Assembly: GCF_014640435.1 (NCBI RefSeq)
Contig: NZ_BMGY01000035.1
Coordinates: 1-49,735, forward strand
From: Hymenobacter frigidus
GTDB lineage: Bacteria > Bacteroidota > Bacteroidia > Cytophagales > Hymenobacteraceae
Direction of reading: 5' to 3'
DNA length: 49,735 nucleotides
Shown: positions 7,884 to 15,894 of the stretch, one piece after another
How positions within the stretch are numbered: the stretch's first letter is position 1
Layout of the letters: every line of letters starts with the position of its first letter
The notes under the pieces: generated by a model
Databases searched by the model: none
What the model was told of the DNA's origin: nothing
Seen by the model: only the letters and a program-made list of their open reading frames with translations
Translations under genes and position numbers: made by a program

Positions 7884-10352
7884 CTAGTAGTGGAAGGTGA
7901 GGCCGGCACCCCAGCCGTATTGGTTGTCGTAGTTGGTGCTGAGCGAGGCGTACTTGCTGACCATGTAGCGAAATGCGATGGTAAATTCGCGGTCCGTGTT
8001 GCCGCTGATGTCCATGAACACGTTGTTGCTCAGGGGAAGGTCGCGGCGTTCCAGGCGCAGACGCAGCTGGCCGGTCAGGTCCGTACGCAGCTCGGCCCGC
8101 ACCAGCAGGGGCAGCAGGTAGTACACGCCGACTTCCGCCTGCCGGCGGAAGTTGCGGTTGTTTTCCGTCGTGCGGCGGTTGCCGCCCTCGGTATCGGCTG
8201 CCGAACGCAGGGTTTTGTTGTCCCGAAAGTCGTAGCCGACGAAGCCGGCCCAAAATTGCCGCTTGTCGAGGTAGTGCAGCAGGTGGGTTTCGGTTTCGTA
8301 GTTGCCCCGGTAGTTCACGCGGCCTTCAAATTCCAATGCGTTTCGGTTGTTGGAGAGGTTGCCTTCCAGGAAAGCGCCCTGCGAATGCACCGATAGGTCG
8401 AACCACGGGTACACGGCGTTGTCTTCGCGCTTGAGCATGCGGTAGTTGCCTTTGGCGTACTCGTTCTGCGGGCTGGCGTCGTAGCTGACGATGCGGGCCA
8501 TGCCGGCTATCATGTGGTAGAGGATGTGGCAGTGGAAAAACCAGTCCTGTTCCTCGTTGGCTTCGAACTCGATGGTGACCGTGCCCATGGCCGGGATGTC
8601 GAAAGTGTGCTTCATGGGCGAATAGGCCCCCTGGGCGTTCACCATGCGGAAAAAGTGCCCGTGCAGGTGCAGCGGGTGGCGCATCATGGTCAGGTTGGTG
8701 AAGGTCATGCGCACGTTTTCGCCCCGGCGGATGGGGATTTTATCGGCTTCGGACAAGGTCTTATTATCAAACGACCAGAGGTAGCGCAGCATGTTGCCGG
8801 TGAGCGTGAGCTTGACCTCGCGCCACTGCCGGGTGGAGTCGAGCGTGGTGGGGTGCAAGGCCCGCAACTGGCTGTAGTTGAAATCGCCGCCGCCGCCGCC
8901 CATGCTCATACCGGCCATGCCGCCGCCCATGTCCATGCCGGCCATGCTGCCTTGGTCCTGCATGGTGCCCATGCTCTTGCCGGCTTTCTCCTGCTCGTTC
9001 ATCGGCCGGTCTTGAGGCGAGGGGGCCGCGCTGGCGGGCATGGTGCCGTTTTTCATGTCCATGCCCTTCATGGCGGGGTCCGCGGCCGGCTTCGGCTGCT
9101 GGCCCTTCGTGTCCATCCCCTTCATATCCCCACCGCCCCCTTTCATGTCCATGCCTTTCAGGCCCCCGCCCTTGGGGTCCATCTGGTCGTTGCCGCCCAT
9201 GTTCATGCCAGTCATGTTGCCCATGCTATTCATTTCCCGCATCATCTGGAAGTAGTTGATGCGCGGCAGGTCGGGCGCTTTCATCGGCTCGCCGGCCCCG
9301 AAGTAGCTGGACGAGTAGCCGGTGATATCGTTGGCGGTGGCGCGTAGCTCGGCTGCGCCCGCGGGTGGGATGGTCACTAGCAGGTCGTAGGTTTCGGCCG
9401 TGGCAATTTCGAGCTTGGACACCGGAAAGGGCTCCACGTTGATGCCATCGGCGGCGATGACCTGCAGGGGGCCGCCGGCGTACTGCAGGTGGAAATACGA
9501 GGAGGCGCTGCCGTTGATGACGCGCAGGCGCACCACCTCCCCGGGCTTGGCGTCGGGGTAGTAGCTTTTCTCGCGGCCGTTGGTGAGAAACTTGTTGTAG
9601 TTGATGTCCGTCAGGTCCATGGCCGGCATGCGTTGCCACTCCTGCTTCACCTTGTCTTTGAGGTAGCCGGCGGCCAGGGCCTCGCCGTAGCTCTGCGTCG
9701 CGCCTTTCTGCACGGCAAACCATTCGCCGGCCCGCTTGAGGTAGCGCATCACCTCCTTGGGCTTATAATCCGTCCAGTCCGAGAGCAGCAGCACGTACTC
9801 CTTGAGCTCGTACTTCACTTCCTTGGGCTGGATGACGATGGAGCCGTAAAGACCCGACTGCTCCTGCAGCATGGTGTGGGAGTGGTACCAGTAGGTGCCG
9901 CTCTGAATGAGGGGAAACGTGAACGTGTGCGTGCCGCCCGGCGCGATGGGCGCCGTGTTGAGGTAGGGCACGCCGTCGTACTGGTTGGGCAGCAGGATGC
10001 CGTGCCAGTGGATGCTGGTTTCCACGCCCATCTGGTTGTGCACCCGGATGATGGCCGTGTCGCCCTCGGTAAAGCGCAGCGTGGGGGCCGGAATCTGCCC
10101 GTTGATGGCGATGGCTAGGCGGGTTTTGCCGCTGTAGTTGACCTTGCGCTCGTCCACGTACAGGTCGTACTCGACGCGGTGGCCGGCGTGGCCGGCCCGG
10201 GGAGTCACCACGTGCCCGCGCAGGTCCTGGTCCGGGGGAGGCGTGGCGATGCCATTGGCATCCTTGCCCTTGGGCATGGCTTGGTGCTGGGGCATTTGGG
10301 CAGCCAAGGGCAGCGAGCCAAGCAAAAAGAGTAGGCAGGTGAATAATCTCAT
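7884..10352 (-). CDS. Multicopper oxidase with Met-rich insert fused to a CopB-like outer-membrane barrel (copy 1)
   Basis: A protein of 822 residues with a signal peptide (LFTCLLFLLGSLPLAAQ). Three cupredoxin domains hold the copper ligands: HWHG at 115-118, WYHSH at 155-159, HPLHLHGH at 559-566, and HCHILYHMIAGM from 607, with the T1 copper set by Cys608, His613 and Met618. Between the second and third domains (about 371-485) is a Met/Gly-rich insert with many MDMKG and MGGG steps, as in CopA/CueO-type cuprous oxidases. After the oxidase, about 645-822 is a chain of alternating strands ending in WGAGLTFHY, like the CopB copper barrel. The ATG at 10352 is chosen because the signal peptide follows it directly; it lies seven bases after the preceding gene's stop. 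Likely role: oxidising Cu(I) while tethered to the outer membrane. The oxidase call is firm; the barrel is by resemblance. Confidence 0.9.
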   Translation of the reverse strand: MRLFTCLLFLLGSLPLAAQMPQHQAMPKGKDANGIATPPPDQDLRGHVVTPRAGHAGHRVEYDLYVDERKVNYSGKTRLAIAINGQIPAPTLRFTEGDTAIIRVHNQMGVETSIHWHGILLPNQYDGVPYLNTAPIAPGGTHTFTFPLIQSGTYWYHSHTMLQEQSGLYGSIVIQPKEVKYELKEYVLLLSDWTDYKPKEVMRYLKRAGEWFAVQKGATQSYGEALAAGYLKDKVKQEWQRMPAMDLTDINYNKFLTNGREKSYYPDAKPGEVVRLRVINGSASSYFHLQYAGGPLQVIAADGINVEPFPVSKLEIATAETYDLLVTIPPAGAAELRATANDITGYSSSYFGAGEPMKAPDLPRINYFQMMREMNSMGNMTGMNMGGNDQMDPKGGGLKGMDMKGGGGDMKGMDTKGQQPKPAADPAMKGMDMKNGTMPASAAPSPQDRPMNEQEKAGKSMGTMQDQGSMAGMDMGGGMAGMSMGGGGGDFNYSQLRALHPTTLDSTRQWREVKLTLTGNMLRYLWSFDNKTLSEADKIPIRRGENVRMTFTNLTMMRHPLHLHGHFFRMVNAQGAYSPMKHTFDIPAMGTVTIEFEANEEQDWFFHCHILYHMIAGMARIVSYDASPQNEYAKGNYRMLKREDNAVYPWFDLSVHSQGAFLEGNLSNNRNALEFEGRVNYRGNYETETHLLHYLDKRQFWAGFVGYDFRDNKTLRSAADTEGGNRRTTENNRNFRRQAEVGVYYLLPLLVRAELRTDLTGQLRLRLERRDLPLSNNVFMDISGNTDREFTIAFRYMVSKYASLSTNYDNQYGWGAGLTFHY

Positions 10353-10359
10353 GAATACG

Positions 10360-11529
10360 CTACTGTTTAGCATTCTTGGGTTTGTTCCGGGCGGGGTTGT
10401 TGTCCTCAAAGCGGAACTTGTCCATCGGGTTGGCCGGCGTACTCATGCCCGGCATCGAGCCCGTGGAGGGCATCGCCTGGCCTTTTGCCATGCCGGGCAT
10501 GTCTTTCATTTTCCCCATCATCTGCCCAGCTTGATTCGGCTGTTTGGGGGTGGAAGCCTTCATGCCGGGCATAGCCGCCATGTTGTCCATGCCCGGCATG
10601 CCACCCATTTCAGACTTGGCCTTATTAGGCTTTTTCGTGCCAGCTGCCGGCTTGTTCATGCCCGGCATGTCCGCCATTCCGGGCACCTCCTGCGTTTGCT
10701 TTGGTTTGGCCGGAGTGCTCATGTTCATGCCTTTGGGCATCGCTTGCGCGCTTTTTGAGGCAGGCATCTTCATGCCCGGCGTGCGTTGCATAGCGCCCGC
10801 CCGGGGAGCCGGCCGAGTCTGGCTGCCAGGCTTGGAGCCGGACATGTCCATGTCACCCATTTGGTCGGGGGTAGCATTGCCGCTGCCCTTTTTAGGGGCA
10901 GCCGGGCCCTCCATCTCCATGCTGGGCATAGCTTTCGGGGAAGGCTTTTCAGCGGTTGATTGTGGGCCGGGTAATGCGGGAGTAGCGTCTTCGGGGTGGT
11001 CATCCGCCCTCCCCTGCTCGTCGTGCCCATCCGCCTTCATCTCCATGCCGGGCATGGCCTGAGCCTCGCCGTGTTCGTCGCCCTTCATCACTAGGTGGCC
11101 CTGCGGGCCGACGCCAGCGATGTACACCAGCTGCGCCCCGTGGTGGCCGGCCACGGAAACGGCCCCGGCCGCCGCCAACGCCGAAACCAGTACCAGGACG
11201 TCAAACGCCCGGCGATGAAGCTGAAAAAACTCCCCCACTCCACCAAGCAGCAGGGTAATGCCGGAAAGCCAGAGGGCGTAGCTGGCGTACTGCTCGTGGG
11301 CGCTGAACAAGTCTGCAGTCTTGGGTGACAAGCCCACAGGCATGGCGTGGAACACCGTGCTGACGGCCAGCGCCCCGGCGAAGCCGCCGGCCATGATGAC
11401 CAGCGTAATCCATCGGACGGGCGGCCAATCCTTGAACACCAGTACCGCCTGCAGGGCCGCGCTGAGCAGGATGAGGACGATGGGAAAATGCACCACCAAG
11501 GGGTGCAGGTTGGGAAAATCTTTGAACAT
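10360..11529 (-). CDS. DUF2231 membrane protein with long Met-rich (MPGM) tail
   Basis: This has 389 residues. Residues 1-145 form a DUF2231 domain with four membrane segments and conserved histidines (NLHPLVVHFPIVLILL, VSTVFHAMPVG, VSVAGHHGAQLVY). The remaining 240 residues are low-complexity, rich in Met, Pro, Gly and Lys, with six MPGM motifs and many MxM steps (MKMPA, MDMSG, MNMST). Such methionine runs bind Cu(I) or Ag(I) in CopC/CopA/CusF-type proteins. It is the first gene of the minus-strand operon with the oxidase fusion and the DUF2141 gene. Inferred role: membrane-anchored copper collector or donor for the oxidase. DUF2231 itself has no settled function. The ATG at 11529 starts exactly at the domain (MFKDFPNLHPLVVHFP). 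Confidence 0.88.
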   Translation of the reverse strand: MFKDFPNLHPLVVHFPIVLILLSAALQAVLVFKDWPPVRWITLVIMAGGFAGALAVSTVFHAMPVGLSPKTADLFSAHEQYASYALWLSGITLLLGGVGEFFQLHRRAFDVLVLVSALAAAGAVSVAGHHGAQLVYIAGVGPQGHLVMKGDEHGEAQAMPGMEMKADGHDEQGRADDHPEDATPALPGPQSTAEKPSPKAMPSMEMEGPAAPKKGSGNATPDQMGDMDMSGSKPGSQTRPAPRAGAMQRTPGMKMPASKSAQAMPKGMNMSTPAKPKQTQEVPGMADMPGMNKPAAGTKKPNKAKSEMGGMPGMDNMAAMPGMKASTPKQPNQAGQMMGKMKDMPGMAKGQAMPSTGSMPGMSTPANPMDKFRFEDNNPARNKPKNAKQ

Positions 11530-11749
11530 AAAGTAACTGGTAGTGGTGGCGGTTAGGGGCCGAGCAGTACCTGCTGCTAAACTTCTGGAAAATAGTGCGC
11601 AGCCAAAAGGCTGATGCGGAATATGCTGGCCAGTACTTTTGCTTCCTTACGCCATCTAACCCCCTTAATGTTTGCTGCTATTAACTGACAGCATTACATA
11701 ATTCCCACTACCTGCTCTAAATGAGGCGGTAATTACCGGCCATATGCCG

Positions 11750-12010
11750 AAGAGTTGCTGTGCGTGGCAGCCTGCAAAAACTCGTCGGCCGTGCTCTTCG
11801 TAGGGGCTAAGGTGATGGAGCTGGTCCTGTTGCCCCAGGGGCAGGCCGAACGCCAAAGCCGCGCCGAAAACACGGTGGCCCAATTGGACAAGGAAGGCTT
11901 CGGGTCCTGTTTCAACATCGGCTTATGCGCGGCCGAATGCCCAGCCGGCATCACCCAGGGAAATATCGCGACCCTGAACCGCAAGTACCTGGTGGCCAAA
12001 GTGACGTCCA
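11750..12010 (+). pseudogene. sdhB: Succinate dehydrogenase iron-sulphur subunit, C-terminal fragment
   Basis: The reading CVAACKNSSAVLFVGAKV, then LLPQGQAERQSRAENTV, then GFGSCFNIGLCAAECPAGIT is the C-terminal half of SdhB/FrdB, with the cysteines of the [4Fe-4S]/[3Fe-4S] centres. The N-terminal [2Fe-2S] domain and the first part of the CxxCGxC motif are missing, and the frame runs on without a proper stop into the DUF488 fragment. Clearly a relict; the working copy must be elsewhere. Confidence 0.85.
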
Positions 12011-12028
12011 ATAACCTTGCACAAGGCC

Positions 12029-12214
12029 ATGGTAATCAACATCAAAAGAGTCTACGAAAAACCGACTCGGGAGGACGGCACCCGCATTCTGGTGGACCGA
12101 CTATGGCCGCGGGGCCTGACCAAAGAAAAAGCCGGTGAAAACCGCCTGCATCCCGGTGGTACGCAACTTAACCAGACTTTAGCCCCAGACCCCGAACGAC
12201 ACGATGGAAGATAA
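12029..12214 (+). pseudogene. DUF488 protein, N-terminal fragment
   Basis: From the ATG at 12029 the peptide starts MVINIKRVYEKPTREDGTRI and continues LVDRLWPRGLTKEKA, which is the highly conserved start of DUF488 proteins (normally about 115-120 residues). After about 35 residues the similarity stops and unrelated sequence runs to a stop at 12214, overlapping the cupin start. The start of this fragment lies 19 bases after the SdhB fragment, so two truncated genes are joined here. Confidence 0.75.
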
Positions 12215-12599
12215 ATCGAACGACCCCACGCCCCAACGGCCGGAAGGAGGCCAGCCCTTCGATGCCCCGCTGCTGGTGCTCGACCTGCCCGCCCTACTGG
12301 CACAAGTCCGGCAGGAGCCCGCCTACCGCACCAGCGATCGGAACGCCCTGACCGTTTTCAAAACGGAAGGAATGCGCATTGTATTGCTGGCCCTGCACGC
12401 GGGCGCGGAGCTAAAAACGCACACCGCCCCCGGCATTATCAGCGTGCAGGTACTGGAAGGCCGGCTGATGTTCCGCACGGCCGAGCAAGCGACCGAATTA
12501 GCCCAAGGACAACTGCTGACGCTGCACGCTGGCATTCCGCACAGCGTAACCGCGGTCACGGAGTCCGTTTTTCTGCTCACGCTGGCCACAAAAAAATAA
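12204..12599 (+). CDS. Small cupin-domain protein
   Basis: The 131 residues form a single cupin barrel: LLALHAGAELKTHTAPGIIS, then VLEGRLMFRTAEQATELAQG and LLTLHAGIPHSVTAV. The metal-binding histidines of the two cupin motifs are His79 or so in KTHTAPG and the His in AGIPHSV. Proteins of this size often bind a divalent metal or sense small molecules; no substrate can be named. The ATG at 12204 is the first that keeps the whole domain. It lies 49 bases upstream of the molybdopterin oxidoreductase gene on the same strand, so the two may be co-transcribed. Confidence 0.75.
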   Translation: MEDKSNDPTPQRPEGGQPFDAPLLVLDLPALLAQVRQEPAYRTSDRNALTVFKTEGMRIVLLALHAGAELKTHTAPGIISVQVLEGRLMFRTAEQATELAQGQLLTLHAGIPHSVTAVTESVFLLTLATKK

Positions 12600-12648
12600 G
12601 ACAGCGGAGCTACTTTCGGTAAACACGTTTTTCCTTTCCAACCCAACT

Positions 12649-14319
12649 ATGTTTACCAACTTCAACGCGGCGGAACGCGCTGTGCATTACCCCGCCGACC
12701 GGCGGCTGGTGGCCCGGTTCCAGCCGGGGGCCTTGGCGGTTTGCGCGGCGCTGGTGTTGGTGCCGGTGGGGCTTGCCTGGGCGCAGTACCTGGCCTTTGG
12801 GCTGCCCACCGACCCGTCGGCGCGGCTGGTGGCCCCCACCGCCGCCGACCCGCAGGGCTTTCCGGCGTGGCTGCGCATCGGCCACTGGGTAAATTTCTTT
12901 TTCCTGGTGCTCATCGTCCGCAGCGGGCTTTCCATCCTGGCCGACCACGCCCGCTTGTACTGGAACAACGGCTGCGCGCCGGGCACCGACTGGCTCCGCT
13001 TCACCCCGGTGGCCGTGCCCACCGACCGGATGTGGACGGCCAAAGAAGACGCCCGCTACCTCAGCCCCGTGCTGGGGCTGCCCGGCTACCGGCACACCGT
13101 GGGACTGGCCCGGCACTGGCATTTTATCACGGTACCGTTTTTCCTGCTCAACGGCGCGGTGTTCATCGCCCTGCTGTTTTTCACCAACCAGTGGCGGCGG
13201 CTGGTGCCCACGTCGTGGCAGGTGGTGCCCGACGCCTGGAGCATTTTCGTTCATTACGCCACGTTCCATTTGCCGGTGGAGCCGAACGGCTTTTTTCACT
13301 ACAACGCCTTGCAGCAGGTGTCGTACTTCGCGGTCGTGTTCCTGCTCGCCCCAATTTCAATGCTAAGCGGCATGGCCATGTCGCCGGCCATTGAAAATCG
13401 GTTCCACTGGTTCCCCAAGCTGTTTGGCAGCCGACAGGGGGCGCGCTCGGTGCATTTTTTGGTGACGGTGGCCTACGTGGCCTTCACCATCATTCACGTG
13501 GCGATGGTGGCCGCCACCGGCCTCACCCGCAACATGAACCACATGGGCACCGGGCGGGATGACTCCGTGAGCCACACCGGGCTCTGGATTGGAGCTGGCG
13601 TGCTGCTGCTGACCGTGGCCGCCGCCGTGGGGGCGCAGTGGGTGTCGTGGCAACGGCCCCGCGCGCTTCAGCAAACCGCGGCCGCCATCAACGGTAACCT
13701 GTGGCGGTTATCCATTGACCAATTCAAGCCCACTGCCTACTACAAAAAAGCCGACATCACGTCCTACTTCTGGCTGAACGGCAAACTGCCGGATTCGGAG
13801 CAGTGGCGCACCCTGGCGGCTACCAACTTCCAAGATTTCCGACTGAGCGTGGGCGGCCTGGTCGAAAACCCCGTCGAGCTGTCGCTGGCCGACTTGAAAG
13901 CGCTCGGTCTGGAGCAAAACATCACGATGCACCACTGCATTCAGGGCTGGTCGGGCATCGCCGAATGGGGCGGGCTGCCCCTGCGCAAATTGGTTGACTT
14001 GGTGAAGCCCCACGCCGCCGTGACCACCGTGGCGTTTTACTCCTTCGGCGAGGGCCTGTACGGCGGCGCGTACTACGACACCCACACGCTGGCCAACTGC
14101 CTGAAACCCGCCTGCATCCTGGCCTGGGAAATGAATTACGCGCCCCTCTCCGAAGGGCACGGCGCGCCGCTCCGGCTGCGGGTGGAAAACCAGCTGGGCT
14201 ACAAAATGGTGAAGTGGGTTTGCCGGGTCGAGTTCGTGGAAAGCCACGAGCAGGTCGGCAAAGGGTTCGGGGGCAAAAACGAGGACGACGAATACTTCGA
14301 TTTGCTAGCCGACACGTAA
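12649..14319 (+). CDS. Cytochrome b561-type membrane domain fused to a sulphite-oxidase-family molybdopterin domain
   Basis: The 556 residues contain two domains. Residues 1-335 hold about five membrane segments with histidines suited to two b-type haems (His79, His156/158, His269, His283). Residues 360-550 are an oxidoreductase molybdopterin-binding domain: FRLSVGGLVENPVELSLADL, then MHHCIQGWSGIAEWGG with Cys430 as the predicted molybdenum ligand, and YGGAYYDTHTLANCL. The layout parallels MsrP-MsrQ or YedY-YedZ, but with haem subunit and catalytic domain in one chain and the order reversed. No Tat signal is present, so the catalytic part must be placed by the membrane topology. Likely role: quinone-linked reduction or oxidation of a small or oxidised protein substrate; the substrate is unknown. 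The ATG at 12649 starts cleanly. Confidence 0.85.
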   Translation: MFTNFNAAERAVHYPADRRLVARFQPGALAVCAALVLVPVGLAWAQYLAFGLPTDPSARLVAPTAADPQGFPAWLRIGHWVNFFFLVLIVRSGLSILADHARLYWNNGCAPGTDWLRFTPVAVPTDRMWTAKEDARYLSPVLGLPGYRHTVGLARHWHFITVPFFLLNGAVFIALLFFTNQWRRLVPTSWQVVPDAWSIFVHYATFHLPVEPNGFFHYNALQQVSYFAVVFLLAPISMLSGMAMSPAIENRFHWFPKLFGSRQGARSVHFLVTVAYVAFTIIHVAMVAATGLTRNMNHMGTGRDDSVSHTGLWIGAGVLLLTVAAAVGAQWVSWQRPRALQQTAAAINGNLWRLSIDQFKPTAYYKKADITSYFWLNGKLPDSEQWRTLAATNFQDFRLSVGGLVENPVELSLADLKALGLEQNITMHHCIQGWSGIAEWGGLPLRKLVDLVKPHAAVTTVAFYSFGEGLYGGAYYDTHTLANCLKPACILAWEMNYAPLSEGHGAPLRLRVENQLGYKMVKWVCRVEFVESHEQVGKGFGGKNEDDEYFDLLADT

Positions 14320-14328
14320 GAGGAACGC

Positions 14329-14550
14329 ATGGCTATAAAACCGAAATTTAGCGTGGGCGACCACGTACGGTGGAACTCCGAAGCCGGCCGGGTGTCGGGC
14401 ACCATCAGCAAGGTCCACACCGCTGATTTTGCGTACCAGGGCTACACGCACCACGCCAGCCCGGCGGAGCCGCAATACGAAATCAAAAGCGACAAAACCG
14501 ACCACGTTGCCGCGCACAAAGGCACCGCGCTGACGAAACTGCGGGTTTGA
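14329..14550 (+). CDS. DUF2945 (HVA1/TUDOR-like) small protein
   Basis: This is a 73-residue basic protein. KFSVGDHVRWNSEAGRVSGT followed by YTHHASPAEPQYEIKSDKT and HKGTALTKL is the typical DUF2945 pattern, a small SH3/Tudor-like barrel found in bacteria and fungi. Its function is not known. The start follows the preceding stop by nine bases, so it is probably in the same transcript as the molybdopterin fusion. Confidence 0.8.
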   Translation: MAIKPKFSVGDHVRWNSEAGRVSGTISKVHTADFAYQGYTHHASPAEPQYEIKSDKTDHVAAHKGTALTKLRV

Positions 14551-14840
14551 CGACGGATGGTGCGGCAGGAAAAGGCCAAGCCTCAACAACGGCTCTAACG
14601 AACCGCTACACGGGAGAAAATAATCGGACCATCTGAACCATCGGCCATTCCACTCGGAGCCGGGAGGAGTTTTTGGCCGCGCTGCACCCTTGGGTGTTGT
14701 TAAACAAATAGGGTAAAACCGCTGAGTCACCGCCAAGCAGCCGCAGAGCAGGTGCTACCGCATCAAGAGTATGCCTTCTGGGCAGGGCCGAAGAAAAGAA
14801 GGTGCGTTAGGTTAACGAGGGGGGGGGGCGCTCGTTGCGC
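14551..14840. other. Intergenic, convergent gene ends
   Basis: No gene was recognised. A run of about ten G residues at 14819-14828 lies just beyond the stop of the DUF2231-Rieske gene; it may be a sequencing weak spot. No clear terminator hairpin was found. Confidence 0.5.
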
Positions 14841-15734
14841 TTACTTATTTTGGGGTTGGAATAGGCGCACTTCGATTTGCCCGTTGGTCACGCGCACGTC
14901 AAACTTAGGCTGCGGCTCGGTGGCCGGTCCGGCCAGCACCCGTCCGTCTGCCAGCGAAAATACCGAGCCGTGCCAGGGGCAGCGCACACTACCATCGGGC
15001 AGCAGCGCACCCTCGGAAAGGGGACCACCCAAGTGGGAACACGTGTGCGCAATGGCAAAGATTTCGCCGTCCTTGCGGGCCAGCAGCACCGGTATACTCC
15101 CCGCCTGGACCCGTCGCATCGTGTTTTCGGCCAGTTCGGCGTCCGGCAGTACGGCCACAAACTCCTTGGGATATTCGTCCGACGTAGCCGTATGGTCCAC
15201 GCCCACTTGTTCGGCGTAAACCAAGTGCCCGCCCAAGTAGGCCGAGGCAGATACGATGCCGTAGCCCACCAGCGCCAGCCCAATGGCCGGGCCCCGGGAG
15301 TCCTGGCGCCGCCGTAGTATGTAGGAGGTGGCATAGAGCGCCGTGGCCCCGATGTTCAGGAAGGCGTGCAGCAGCCCGATTCTACGTTTTTTCTTAGTTA
15401 GACCCGTCCAATCCGTCAAACCGGTTACCGCGGCGCCCAGGGCCCCGACTAGCCCAATGGCAATGGCGGCATCAGCGCCGGGGGCATACTTGCGCTGGCC
15501 ACTTAGCTCCAGGCAATCCAGCACGGCCGCTGCCGTCCACGCGCCAATGGGCACGTCGGTAATGACCGGATGCAGCGGGTGTCCCAGCCAGGTACCGTGC
15601 AGGAAATCCTTGAGTTGCTGCCCGGTTTCGCCGCCCGCTTCAAACGCCTTGATGATGGCGGGCTGGATGGCGTCGCCGGCCGTACCCAGCCAGTCCTGGC
15701 GAGTAATCGCATCGATGATGGTTTCTGGCTTCAT
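14841..15734 (-). CDS. DUF2231 membrane domain fused to a Rieske [2Fe-2S] domain
   Basis: The 297 residues begin with a DUF2231 domain (residues 40-180) with four membrane segments and the conserved GHPLHPVITDVPIGAWTAA. Residues 190-295 are a Rieske domain with ligands Cys232-Ser-His234 and Cys252-Pro-Trp-His255 (TCSHLGGPL, RCPWHGSVFS). The fusion suggests the DUF2231 part carries electrons or binds haem or metal next to the Rieske centre; this is inference. It is the second DUF2231 protein here, the other having a Met-rich tail instead. The ATG at 15734 is followed by a soluble N-terminal helix region. It stands alone. Confidence 0.85.
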   Translation of the reverse strand: MKPETIIDAITRQDWLGTAGDAIQPAIIKAFEAGGETGQQLKDFLHGTWLGHPLHPVITDVPIGAWTAAAVLDCLELSGQRKYAPGADAAIAIGLVGALGAAVTGLTDWTGLTKKKRRIGLLHAFLNIGATALYATSYILRRRQDSRGPAIGLALVGYGIVSASAYLGGHLVYAEQVGVDHTATSDEYPKEFVAVLPDAELAENTMRRVQAGSIPVLLARKDGEIFAIAHTCSHLGGPLSEGALLPDGSVRCPWHGSVFSLADGRVLAGPATEPQPKFDVRVTNGQIEVRLFQPQNK

Positions 15735-15894
15735 GGCGTTTTCAAAGGTTTAATAGTGACAACAGAATAGCTATTTAGGGCAGGTGTTTTACCCTCAGGG
15801 ATTTGGGAGGAAAGGGCCGGTCAGTAAATTCCAGCAAACGGCACCGCTAATGCACTTTTTTTTCTATACGCCGTAGCTTATGCACAAGTTGTAA

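Noticed and set aside
8514..9347. Long open frame on the strand opposite the first multicopper oxidase (also 19481-20482, and 28796-30541 opposite the metalloprotease)
   Set aside because: High GC at third codon positions opens the antisense frames. The translations are His/Val/Gly-rich without any family pattern, while the opposite strand has clear catalytic motifs.
14819..14828. Run of ten G residues as a phase-variation tract
   Set aside because: It lies downstream of both convergent genes and changes no reading frame; more likely a neutral or error-prone run.
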